A program made the translations under genes and the position numbers. A stretch of 64,000 nt of DNA from the NCBI GenBank assembly GCA_010093485.1, contig MU001501.1, positions 575,052 through 639,051 on the forward strand, given 5' to 3'. Below are positions 12,501 through 24,300 of the stretch, one piece after another. Position 1 is the first letter of the stretch; every line of letters starts with the position of its first letter. This DNA is from Karstenula rhodostoma CBS 690.94 (Eukaryota > Ascomycota > Dothideomycetes > Pleosporales > Didymosphaeriaceae). The notes under the pieces were generated by a model. It saw only the letters and a list, made by a program, of their open reading frames with translations. It made no database searches and was not told where the DNA came from.

Positions 12501-12831
12501 TTGTGCGCGGCTGCTTCTGCGGCGTCGGCGCAGCTGACGCCTCGGCGGGCGGTGCCTTGAGTGCGTCCTCGTCGGCGGGCTGGGGTGTGTCGGCGGCGGA
12601 GTCTGCCATGGCGACAGACTGCGCGGATGCGGAGCGCGTCTCTTCTGGGAGGTTGCCGAATGCGCTGTCGGGATCGTACTCTTCGTCGTCATCGTCCTGG
12701 TCGTTCTGGTCGTTCTGGTCGTCCTGGTCGTCCTGGTCGGCCTGCTCGGGCGCGAGAGAGAAGTCGGCGGCGGGGTCGTATTCTTGCTTCTGCGCCTCGA
12801 GGAAGGCCATCTCGGCATCCATGTCGGCCAT
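9552..12831 (-). CDS. RNA14: mRNA 3'-end processing protein RNA14 (CstF-77 family)
   Basis: Scaffold subunit of cleavage factor IA, acting in the nucleus in pre-mRNA cleavage and polyadenylation. Exons 12831-11962, 11915-11493, 11442-10386 and 10333-9552 give about 1,043 residues. The introns are 46, 50 and 52 nt, with branch sites such as TACTGAC and TACTAAC. The first 200 residues are low-complexity and acidic, with a repeated Asp/Gln/Asn run. HAT (half-a-TPR) repeats start near DTVGRLEDRVAEDPRGDIEAW and continue through WIDYIEILKSGP, IEWEKSDPL, WFDAAEW and YVKHLVKLNDAT, as in the Suf/CstF-77 domain. The C-terminal tail is Pro/Gln-rich and ends with a short conserved-looking block (PEAMVNLLRGITLP) where the family binds RNA15 (CstF-64). 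The start ATG at 12831 has MADMDAEMAFLEAQKQ. Strong call; the low-complexity N-terminus is longer than in yeast, as is usual in filamentous fungi. Confidence 0.92.
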
Positions 12832-13095
12832 TTGGACGATGCGACGGTTGGAAGGGCAATGCTACGAGGGGGAAGGGGCTCGGGTGTATGGCAGCGCGTT
12901 GCGCTAAGCTCACCTACAGCAGTGCAGTCGTGTGCGCACGAGCACCGAAGGTGCGGTCGAGGCAGTGCGCGCTGTGATTGTCTGACTTCTTTGTCTGCTC
13001 GCTTGAACGTGCTGGCGGGACGGGCGGGGCGAGTTGAGCCTTTGTGCAGAGTCGACGCTGCGACCTGGTTAATCAGGATGCAGCTCACCCAACTA
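12832..13095. promoter_or_regulatory. RNA14 upstream region ending at the AT-block edge
   Basis: GC-balanced sequence upstream of the RNA14 start; it should contain its promoter and leader. Composition changes to the AT block over about 40 bases near 13,090-13,130, so the promoter has very little room before heterochromatin-like DNA. Confidence 0.4.
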
Positions 13096-16000
13096 TAGTT
13101 TTTACCTCAGCTAACTATACCCCTTGCTAGCGCGACTACCTTACTTAAAGTAGTAATTATAGAGTTTTTAAGGTTAGATTACCTTAAAAATAAAGTTATT
13201 ATTAGTATCCTTTTTATCTCTTTATCTTTCTAATACCTTCCTAGGGCTAATCTATTTAGAATATATTTAAATATAGATTTTATCTATAATTTATTACTAT
13301 AACCTACTTTACTATTTAAAGACTTTAATCTATTTTAGAATATTAGTTTAGATATAGTAGTTAAATTTAATAATAACTTTTAGCTATAAAAGCTATAAGA
13401 GAGTATTAAACTACTAGTTATAATATACTTTTAGTCTAAATATATTCTAAATATATTTATAATATATTTATATAAATAGTACTATTTATACTTAAAAGTA
13501 TAAATAAGAAGCTTAATATAGTATTATATACTAAGGAAATAATCTACTTCTCTATCCTTTTAATATATTTAAAAACCTATAATAAGGGTATTATATATAT
13601 TATTTATATACTATAGCTAGCTAGTAGTATATATCTAACTAATAAAAAAGTACTAAAGAAGGTATTAGTAGTATATATAGTTAAATAGGTTTTAAATATA
13701 ATTTTAATATATTTAAATATAATATTCTAAAAGAAAAATATACTTTTTAAAATAAACCTTCTCTTTATTCCTAAATATAAATATATAAAAGTAGAAATAT
13801 ATATATATAGGGATTAAGTACTATAAATACTTTTAGAATATAATCTAAACCTATTTATATACTAAAATTACTCTTTAATTTTTTAAAGAGATAAAATAGC
13901 TTTATACTAGTATTTTAAATAGAGAAAGAAGTAGAGAGAAAGAAGTATTAAGGTATTACCTTAGTATAAAATAAAGATAGTAGTAAAACTAGTTATATTA
14001 TATACTATATCTATAAGGATATAGTTTAGTTTTTTAACTACTATATTATATAAAAATATATTTATAACTTATTTAGAACTTATTCTAACTAATAATAATA
14101 GGATCTATCTAATTCTATATACTAAGTAATTAGGTATAAAGTATAGATATAGTAAAAGATAAAAATAAAAAACTACTTCTTTTAGAAAGTATTATAAAAA
14201 ATAGATATTAATTATTTAAAAGGTCTATTCTAGAATAGTCTACCTCTCCTAATAGAATACTATAATATTATAGAACCTTAAATAGCTTAGATTAATTAGT
14301 ATAGTAAATTTAAGTTTAAATATATTCTAAATAATTTCTAAATATATTTAGGTATAAATTATCCCTAAGGTTAGAGTAAAATAGTAAAGGAGATTTATTT
14401 AGTAAAGTTTCTTATTTTTATTTCTATTAATCTAGTAAAAACTTTTTATTATATTTTTATTTTATCTAGAACTTACTTTTATATTCTATTACTATTATAC
14501 TTTCTTTTAAAAAACTAGCTAGAGGAGATTTATAATATTCTTTATCTAATACTTATATTAATACTAAGTAGATATAAACTTATTTATAGAAATATATTTA
14601 GAATATATTAGTAATAGATTTAGTCTAGTTTTTAAATTCTCTATAATTACTAGCCTATTTATAGTAGTAAAATATCTTATATTTAAAGAAACTAAATACT
14701 ACCTTTACTAATAAAAACTAAATTTAGTAAATTATAAAATATAAAAAGCTTACTACCTTTCTATTTAAGTATAGTCTTAAGGGTATTCTCTATAAATAGT
14801 ATATAAGATATTTATAGAATCTAGTAGAAGTATATATTTATATAAATATATTCTAAATATATTTATCTAAATATATTCTTAATATATTTAGTATTATATT
14901 TAAAATATTACTATAATAGCTTTAACTAATTATATAGTCTATTTCTATAACTAATAGGTAAAGATTTTCTTTTTATAGATAATATTCTAAATAGATATAT
15001 CTTATAAGAGACTTAAAAAGGGATAGTTTAAAATTCTTATTACTATCTTTTATAAGGAGTATAGTAAAAGTATAATTTATTAATTACTTTACTTAAATAT
15101 ATTCCTAATAAGTTCTAATTATTACTCTTAGCTAAATTATTACTAACTCTAAATCCCTATTAGTATATAGGGATAGCTTACTCTATTTTTTCTAAAAAAG
15201 TAGTAAGGCTATCTAAAAGGATTTTTATTAGAATTATCTATATAGTTAGGGATTTCTTAGTATTATAGTTAATATAGATATAAAGTAAATATAAAGTAAA
15301 TTAAATAAATATATTTCTAATATTATCTAAATATATTTATAAATTTTAAGGAAATACTTTATATCTTAGACCCTTACTTAAGAGACTAGTATTAGTAATT
15401 TTAAAGTATAATATACTTTTATTATATATACTTCTATTAAAATATTAATAAAGTAGTTTTAGAAGTATTATATATTTAGGGAATAGTATAGAATTAAATA
15501 AGGAGTCTTCTATATATAAAAATAGAGGCTAAATATATAAAACTATATAATCTTCTTATAGGTAAGAAGTAAAGGCTAAATATATTTAGAATATATTCCT
15601 AATATATTCTAGAGAATTTAATATAGAATAGTATTAAGAACTAGACTAGGTATAAGAAATATTCTATAATTATAGTAGGCTTACTATAAGATATAAGTCT
15701 AATACCTAAAACTACTTAGAATTAAATAGAATTATATTCTAATATAGTTAAATAAGCTAGAAATAAAGGATATTAAATAGGGTAGAGATAACCTCTTTTT
15801 AAGGGTATTCTAAAATAAATTAATATAAATCTATTAAGAATATATTTATAATATATTCTAGTATAAAATAAATAGATCTTTAAGATATTATAGAGTATAA
15901 AGTAAGGAATATATATAGGATTTAATATATAAATTATAATTCTCTAAGCCTATCTTAGAGGTTCTTTATTAATATATAAAAAGAGGCTAGTAAATAAATA

Positions 16001-17842
16001 AAAAAAAATAAATTCTAAGTAAAATCTCTATAAATATATTTATAATATATTTAGGGTAAAAAGAGAATAATTTATTTAAAAATATTATAAAAGGGGATAA
16101 GATATTCTATATATTAGATTTATTTAACTTTATTAATATAGAAAGAGTAAGATATCTATTAAATAGCCTACCTTTAACTAAAGCTAGAAAGACTACTCCT
16201 ATAAAGTCTCCTTCTATAAGATTTTCTCTAGTAAAAACTTTTTCTATAGAATTCTCTCTAGTAAGAATATCTCCTATTAGATCTTCTTTAAATTCTAGGT
16301 ATATTAATTTAAATATATTCTAAAGTTAATTCTAATATATTTAAGTAGAAATTAATTTATATAATAATAAGTTCTTATTTAAAACTAGGAGTTATAGGTA
16401 AAGTAAGAGGTACTATAGCTATAGAGAAATTAAATTACTATTTAAAGAGAGTAGTTTAAACTAGATAAGTAGTAATTTAAACTATAAAAGGAGATAGATT
16501 TATATAAAAAAGGACTATAAATAGATATATTAGGTAGCTTAAATATATTCTAAATATATTTACTTAGCTATTTTAAAGTATTACTATTTCTAGTATTTTT
16601 TTTAAAAGGAATAAATAGATAGGTTCTTCTCTTTATATACTAAATATATAGAAGGAAACTTTAAGACTAAAAGAAGTTACTAGTAGGTTTTTAAATTTAG
16701 CTAGAATAATTAGCTACTTCTTAAAAAGAAGTAATACTTCTTTACCTTTTCTTTTACCTAGTGTTTTATATAATTAGTAGAGTAAAAGAAAGTAGGTTAA
16801 AAGAATACCTATTAATATTATTCTTTTAAAGTTACTAAATAAGTAAAAAAGTAACTAGTATCTTATTTATTAGAAGTATTCTAAATAGATTTAACTAGTA
16901 TAGTTTATACTAGTTTAAATATATTTAAAATATATTTAATTATATTTATATAGTTACCCTCTCTATAGATATCTTTAGAGTTTAAAGTTATAAACTAGAT
17001 ATACTAAATAATAGTCTTTAATATTTAGGTAAAACTAGCTTAGCTAGTCTTTCTAGGGGTAATAAGGTAGTTTAGATAGTATTACTTAATATAAGTATAA
17101 AGTATACCCTTTTTATAAAAATATTACTAAATATATTAGAAACTTATTTATAATATATTTCTATAAAAGAACTTACTCTATAGAATAGGATTCCTATATT
17201 ATTTAATAGTAATACCTAGTAGTATAGTTCCCTAGAATAAATAAAATACCCTTTACTAAGAATATTTTTAGAAAGCTCTAGTATACTAGAAGGAAGAGAC
17301 CTAAGTTAGATATACTTTTAGTAGAAGGCCTACTTAAATATATTATAAATAATATTAGAATATATTTATAGGAAGAATTATATTTTATTCTAGCTTTAAT
17401 ATTATAATAAAGTACTTTAAAAAAAGGATATAAATAAAGAAATAATATTTATAAAGTAAAAAAAGAAATTTTTTTATAGTTCTCTTTTACCCCTTATTCT
17501 TTCTATATATAGACTAGCGTGAAAAACCTTTTAAATTAGCTAAATATAATTAAATAGTAATTATATTATATTATAAATATATTTAAGGAAAATATTTAAA
17601 TATATTACTAATATATTTATATAAGATACTATTTAGTTTTTATTTTCTACTTAAAGAATAGTTTAGAGTTATATTTAGAATTTTATTATTTATCTAAAGA
17701 ATAGTTTATAATTATATTTAGGACTAGTTTAAATAAGTTCTAAATATATTTAGGCTTTATATCTAAGGCTAGTTTTATAACTATTATTATTACTATAAGG
17801 ACTTAACTTTATTCTCTTAAATAGACTACTAGGAGAGAATAG

Positions 17843-18100
17843 CTAAATATATTAGTAATAGTTTAAATATATTCTAAATCTATTTAAACTTACCTAATTA
17901 TTAGAGCTACTTTAAGGACTACCCTACCTCTTTAGAGTTAAAGGGGTAAGGGCCTAAATATATTAGTAATAGGTTAAATATATTTTAAACCTATTTAAAC
18001 TTACTTTAGTAGTAATTAAGGGGGTAGAGGTCTAAATATATTAGTAATAGATTAAATATATTCTAAACCTATTTAAACTTACTTTAATAGTAGTTTTACT
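17843..18100. repeat. degenerate tandem repeat, about 80-110 bp period, three copies
   Basis: The phrase CTAAATATATTAGTAATAG followed by TTAAATATATT and CTATTTAAACTTAC begins near 17,843, 17,953 and 18,032. Spacing is about 110 and 79 bp, with the inserts between copies differing. All copies lie within AT block 1. Confidence 0.65.
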
Positions 18101-18196
18101 ATTATTAATATTAGTAGTAATAATAGTAATAGTAGCTTTTTTCCTCTTTTTCCTATTCCTCCTCTTCCTTTAATTCTTAGTTAAGGGCTAAAAATA

Positions 18197-18850
18197 TTAG
18201 TATTTACTAAAATATATTTAAAATAAGTTAAGAATATATTTAAGAGACTTATCTTATTAGGAGGAAAAAAAGGGGCTTTTTTTTTCTTTTTTTCTATTTT
18301 TTTTTTCTTTTTATTATTTTTTTTATTATCTTCCTCCTCTTTATCCTTATTTTATAGATATTAGTTTAAATATATTCTTAACCTATTTAGAACCTATTTA
18401 AAGAACTTACCTAAGTAAAAAGGAAAAAAGTAGTTTTTTTCTTTATTTTTTTTTTCTTCTTATTATTTTCCTCTTCTTTATCCTTATTCTATAGATATTA
18501 GTATAAATATATTTTAAACCTATTTAAAAGACTTACTAGACTAAAGAGAAGAGGATAGGCCTTTTTCTCCTTTTCCTTCTCTATTTCTATTTCTTCTTTT
18601 TTATTTTCTTTATCCTTATCTTTATTTTATAAATATTAGCTTAAATATATTCTTAACCTATTTAGAACCTATTTAAAGGACTTACTTAGATAAAAAAAAA
18701 GAAGATAGTCTCTTTCTTCTTTTTTTCTTTATTTTTTTCCTTTTTTTCTTTCTCTTTATCTTTATTATTATTTTAAGTATATTAGTATAAATATATTTAG
18801 AATCTATTTAAAGGGTTTATCTAGTTAGGGGTAGAAAAGGGAGAAAGAAG
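18197..18850. repeat. pyrimidine-rich minisatellite, about 137-146 bp period, four to five copies
   Basis: Units share a core TTAGTTTAAATATATTCTTA, then CCTATTTAGAACCTATTTAA, followed by a long T/C-rich run. The cores begin near 18,361, 18,498, 18,636 and 18,782, with a weaker copy near 18,197. The strand asymmetry (T/C on plus, A/G on minus) is much stronger than elsewhere in block 1. Confidence 0.7.
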
Positions 18851-19690
18851 AGGAGAGAGGAAAGGAAAGGAAGTAATAGGCCTAGTAGAAGTCTAGTAAA
18901 AATTAGCTTAAATATATTTTAAATATATTTAAACTTATAGTATTAGTAATATTATAAGCTACTATTATAGTATTATAATAAGCTAGATATAAATTAGTAA
19001 ACTAAATATATTTAGAATAGATTAGAAATATATTTATTTTCTATTTAGAGGAGGAAGTACTTTTCTAGTTATCCCTTATTTATTTTTAAAAAGTTAATAA
19101 TTAAAGTAGGTAAATATATTTAGAATATATTTAAATTAAATCTATAATAATAAAATTATATACCTTAATTATATAAATAATATAGGTACTATAGGTCTAA
19201 TATACCCTCTAGTATTATATAAGTAAAAGGTTTAAATAAATTTAAAATATATTAAACCTACTCTATAAGCCCTATACCTATTCTTATTATATTTAATAAT
19301 ATACTCTCTTTTTAAATTATTAATTAAATATATTTAGAATATATCTAGAATATATTTAAATATAAATACCTATATATTTATTAAAAGGGGACTAAGGCTA
19401 TTAGGTAAGTAATCTAAAGCTAGATATTATTAATATAATAGTTATTATATATTAAAGCTAGAATATATTTAGAATATATTTACCTATATAGTAGAGGAGC
19501 TTTTTAGTAGATATATTAGTAATTATTATATAAACTTATTTAAAACTTATTTATATAAATATATATATAGTATTATAGTTAAATATATTTAGAAATTATT
19601 TAAGTAATTTTATTTATTATAGGTAATCTAGCTTATATAATATATTAAGCCTTAGTACTACCTTAGTATATACTATAAAATTTACCTATA

Positions 19691-20078
19691 CGCCTATAAG
19701 GGGGCAGTATGCGCTGATCTAAAAACTATGGTCGGGTGACCTGCCTGCACCTGGTTGATGGTGTTTGCGAAAGCGAGGTGCCCCGATGAACGAAGGCGCC
19801 GCTTTCTCCGAGCTCCAGCCTTGGCGCTGTGGCTGGTGCTTCCGCGATGCGCTGCCTGGCTCGACCGAGGTCACCGCGGAACACACCAGCGTACACTTTG
19901 GGCTGTTTGACTACACTGAATGAAATTTTGACATTTGGTCCAGCGGCTACTCGCGACTATTCACCGCGTATTTGCAACCACATAGACGTCCTCCTACATC
20001 GACGCCGAGGCGGTAACCGCGAGCTCAGGCACCGAACGACCACGTCGGAACATCTCAGTCCACCTTACCTTCGCAGCC
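19691..20078 (+). promoter_or_regulatory. UNC-50 upstream region bordering AT block 1
   Basis: GC-balanced sequence resumes near 19,690. The 390 bases before the UNC-50 start should carry its promoter and leader. No clear TATA element and no other gene are seen. Confidence 0.4.
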
Positions 20079-21058
20079 ATGAATCCACACATTTCGCTCC
20101 CCAGACCGACAGGCGGCCCCTCAAACTTCGGCAGCACACCCTCCTCCCGAAGAAATGAGCTCCGGATGCCGCGCTTCTTCAAGCGCCTCTTCAAGTTCCC
20201 GCAGATGGACTTTGAAATGGCAATATGGGAGATGATGTCGCTGATGATTGCGCCCAAGAAGGTCTTCAGATCAATATACTACCACGTAAGACGCCCAATC
20301 CCAATCCCAATCCCAACCCCAATCCCAACCCCAAGCTTCTCCCCCGCACCAACCTAACCTCCGCTCCCAGAAACAAACCTCCAAAACCTACCACCGCCCG
20401 GACCCCTCCTTCACCTACCTCCTCTCCGCCTTCCAGCTCCTAACCTCGCTCGCATGGGGCTTCGCCTACGCCTCCTCGGCCCCCTCCATCCTCAAAATCA
20501 CCCTCGTCTTCATCTTCGTGCACTTCCTGCTCTCCTCGCTCGTCATCTCCACCCTCAACTTCTTCCTCATCAAGTACCTCCTCGGCCCAAACAGCAAGAT
20601 ATTACCGGGCAAGCGGCGCGGGTTGTACGATCTGAGCGCGAATGACGGCGAGGGGAAAGAAGAGCTGGAGTTCGGCTACTGCTGGGATGTAGCCATCAGG
20701 GCATTTGTGCCCGTCTGGGTGTTTCTGTATGTAGTGCAGTTTCTCTGCATGCCGCTCGTGGGGACGGATCACTGGTGAGTTCGCACACATCTTCGCAAGA
20801 GAAGCGCAGCCGGGACAAAGCTGACCATACCTCAGGGTTTCCCTCGCTCTCTCCAACACGCTCTATCTCGCCGCACTAATCTACTACTTCATAATCACCT
20901 TCCTGGGCTACAACGCGCTGCCCTTCCTGCACCACACCGAGCTGCTCCTCGCGCCCATCGCCGTCACCATCATCCTCTGGTTCGTCAGCCTATTCGGCCT
21001 GAACCTGAGCAAGCATCTCGCACCCATTTTTCTTTCGGGCGTGGCGTTGCGGAAATAA
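20079..21058 (+). CDS. UNC-50 / GMH1 family Golgi membrane protein
   Basis: Multipass membrane protein of the early secretory pathway. Yeast Gmh1 interacts with the Arf exchange factor Gea1, and animal UNC-50 is needed for receptor traffic. Exons 20079-20285, 20371-20774 and 20836-21058 are joined by introns of 85 and 61 nt (acceptors CCCAG and CTCAG). The family start motif is clear: MPRFFKRLFKFPQMDFE, then MAIWEMMSLMIAPKKVFRSIYY. Hydrophobic segments follow (LLSAFQLLTSLAWGFAYA; ILKITLVFIFVHFLLSSLVI; AFVPVWVFLYVVQFLCMPL; TLYLAALIYYFIITFLGY; LLLAPIAVTIILWFVSLF). The start at 20079 has a good context (GCAGCCATGA); a second Met 29 codons on is nearer the conserved part. The protein is about 277 residues, in the family range. 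Strong call. Confidence 0.9.
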
Positions 21059-21386
21059 GTATAGAAGCATCGAGGTGCGGTCGTGTGTGATTAGGTCTGT
21101 AAATATGCGGTTGGGCTAGCATGGCGTATGGCAGCGCCTGGCCCTACGTTGGTTGCTTGGGATGGACGCATTTCACGGCGAATTAGCGCGCGGCGTTATT
21201 AATGTTGATACATGTCTAAATTACAAGTCATATATGTACAGGATCCACGGCGAGATCTCAAGCTATGTGCATAGAAAGCGGGGAAGTGCAGCGCTCCCAA
21301 CCAACCTGCGTCTACTCGTACGACCACTTATCCGTCTACTCGTATGTCCACTTATCCGTCTACACGCAGACCGTGCAATCCACATC
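21059..21386. other. convergent 3' intergenic region
   Basis: The 3' ends of the UNC-50 gene (+) and the mitochondrial IF-2 gene (-) face each other across about 330 bases. No further gene is seen. Confidence 0.4.
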
Positions 21387-24300
21387 TTACAATGTCCTCT
21401 TAATACTGTCCTCGTCGTAGCACTGGATCTTGTCTCCGACCTTAAACTCCGACCACCCACCGTCGAAAGCGATACCGCACTCGGTGTCCTTGTGCATGGT
21501 CTGCACATCCTTCTTCTGGTTCTTCAACGATCCAATTGTGCCTACGTTCATGTTAGCAGACGTCCTACGTGGTTGAAAATATTCTTCATAGAAGACCTAC
21601 CATCGTGCACAGTCTGATCCTTGCGCAACACCCTTGCCCTGGAGCCCTTCTTGATTTCACCATTGCGGACCTTTGATCCAGCAACGAGCATCTTCTTCCG
21701 CCCACCGAGGCCAATCTCAAATGCCATGGCGACCTCTGCCTCACCGGTGACCCTCTGCACAATTTTAGGCGGGAGCCTCTCCTCCAACAGAGCCTTCACG
21801 TTCTCCACGACCCTGTAGATGATGTTCGAGTCGAGAATCTTGACGTCCTTCTTCTCCGCCAATGCCTTGATGTTGTTGGGGACCACGGTGTTGAAGTTGA
21901 CAATGTGACCCTTTGCATCGGCGGCATGCTCGATGTCGAACTCGGACGGCGAACCAACGCCATGACGCAGGATGCGCGTTCCGACTTCGCCATTACCGAG
22001 CGCAGAGATGGAGTCGACGACCGCTTCGACGGAGCCAGAGACGTCGCCTTTGACAATGAAAGATATAATATCTGGGCCCGTCTCCGTTTTGGTGGCAACT
22101 TCTTCGACGGTCTCGCCATTCTTCTCCGCTGCGGCGGCCGCTTCTTCGGCCTCACGGCGCTCGGTTTCTAGGCGTCTCGACTCGTTGATGGCCTCCATAT
22201 CTATGGCCATTTGCTCGCGCTCGAGCTTCTCTACGCGTAAGTCGGAAACAGCCTGGGCGTGCTGCTCGCTGGTGGCCTGAAGGACCTCGTCTCCGGCGAT
22301 GGGCTGTTCGCGCCAACCATCCACTTCGACAGGCATACCAGGACCGACTTCTTCGGTCACTACACCAGCTTCGTTGCGCAGACTACGGACGCGGGTCCAG
22401 GTGTTACCAGCTACGAGGAGATCGCCTCGGCGAAGGGTGCCAGTACGGACGAGGATCGTTGCCACTTTTCCAGACTTCTTCGTACTACCTTCCAGGACCC
22501 ATCCTTCGACGTTAGCATTCGGGTTGGCCCGGTGGTCAAGCATCTCGGAAAGCGTAGTGATGGCTTCCTCAAGATCGGGAATGCCCTGGCCGGTCTTGCC
22601 GCTGACGCATACAGCTTGAACGTCGCCACCAAAATCTTCAACCTCGACACCGTGACGGCCAAGGTCAAACTTGACCGCTTCAGGGTCAGCCTGCGACTTG
22701 TCAATCTTGTTGATGGCAACAATCATTGGCACCCCAGCTGCTTGAGCATGCTTGATCGCCTCCACGGTCTGAGGCATGACAGAATCGTCGGCTGCTACGA
22801 CTAAGACGACAATGTCTGTGACGTTGGCGCCTCGAGCGCGCATGGTCTCGAAAGCGGAATGGCCGGGTGTATCTAAGAACGTGATCTTCTTGCCGGAGGA
22901 CAATGGCACGCTGAAAGCGCCAATATGTTGAGTAATGCCACCGAATTCACCCGCTGCAACACTTGTGGAACGTAGATAATCCAGGATAGTAGTCTTTCCG
23001 TGATCAACATGGCCCATGATGGTAACAACGGGAGGTCGGGCAGGGAGATTAGCGTAGTCCTCAGGGGACAGCGCAGGGGCCGGATGGAGATCTCCGTCGT
23101 CTTCCTCTGCTTGAACAATGGGCTCGAAGTTGTACTCTTGAGCAACAAGGCCTGCGTGCTCGGCATTGAGGATATGATCCGACTGCACCTCTTCGAAACC
23201 CAACTCTTCCAATTTGGCCACAAACTCTTCCAAACGTACTTTCAGAACCGTAGCAAGGTTGGCAACACTGATATACTCTGGAAGGTAGACAGGCACCGGA
23301 TCCTTCGTCTCTTGCATCTTCCTCTTGGCTTCCTGCCGCAGTCGCTTGCGTTCCGCCTTGTCCAAGTATCTATCATCTTCCTCAAAGTCTTGCTCTCGTA
23401 TGACACGAGGACCTCGTCTGAAATCTCCTGTTCTGCGATGCTCTGGCTCTTCGTAGCGGTTACGTGTCTCCACGGCCTCCTCGGCCTCCTCATCACGGGA
23501 ACGGCGACTCCTCCTGCCACCACGGCGCCGCTCATCGCTAGAGTCCAAGGTGACCTGTTCGCTTTCAAGATTGGACCTATGCTTTCTGGCGAAGTCAGCC
23601 GCCGCGTCGGTGAGATCTGCTTGATGCGTCGAGTAATTTGGCCGTTTGGCATTGTACGGCGCCGGTTGGCGGAGAACTGGCTGGTCCGGGCAATCAAAGC
23701 TTTCGTGGTCTTTATTTCCACAATGCATACAAGTCCTCGTAACAGCAGCTCCTCGACGTTTCAGTTGAGTCCACGGTCGCGATTCTCCCGTTTTCGAATT
23801 GTCACCCAATAGCTCTTCCAGTTCTGCTTGGCTCAGTTTCGGAGGCCGTGATGCTGGCTGATGCTCTGGTTGCGACATAGGCGCACCTGCAGAGGGTCTA
23901 CCCAATGTCTGAGGGTCATTCCTCCTGCGCAGCTGTCCGGTGCCGAACGCTGGGGATTCTACAGCATGCGCAGCTCGCGAGTCCATATTGACATTGAAAC
24001 GGTTGTTCCGATAGCCTTGGCCGTCTGGTCTGGGGGCAGATGGATGATTGGGGCCTTGTCTGGGGTCATGACTACTGCGCGCAGGCCCATTGGGCAAGGA
24101 GCTTCGATACGGCGGCCTTTGCCCCATCGGCTGTCGCGATGGCGGAGGCATGGGTTGCCTCTGCTGGTACTGCGATGGCGGAGGCATTGACTGCCTCTGC
24201 TGATACTGCGATGGCGGAGGCATAGGTTGTCTCTGCTGGTACTGCGATCGCGGCGGGGGCATGGACGACTGGAAGGGGGTTCTGCCGTTATCTCGCGGTA

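Larger units (their letters stand above)
13096..19690. repeat. RIP-degenerated AT-rich block 1
   Basis: About 6.6 kb with no open frames and extreme A+T content. By eye, CpA, TpG and CpG are almost absent. I noticed one TpG near 16,761 and one CpG plus TpG near 17,518-17,521. Remaining C is nearly always followed by C or T, and G preceded by A or G. This is the end state of repeat-induced point mutation of multicopy DNA. The original elements can no longer be identified. The block contains a recurrent short palindromic motif and two families of degenerate tandem repeats listed separately. Confidence 0.88.

Noticed and set aside
13096..19690. CRISPR-like array of regularly spaced short repeats in AT block 1
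   Set aside because: Spacing of the short motif is irregular, the intervening sequence is not spacer-sized, and the organism is a fungus.
20290..20336. Interstitial telomere repeat
   Set aside because: The hexamer is CCCAAT/CCCAAC rather than CCCTAA, and it is confined to one intron.
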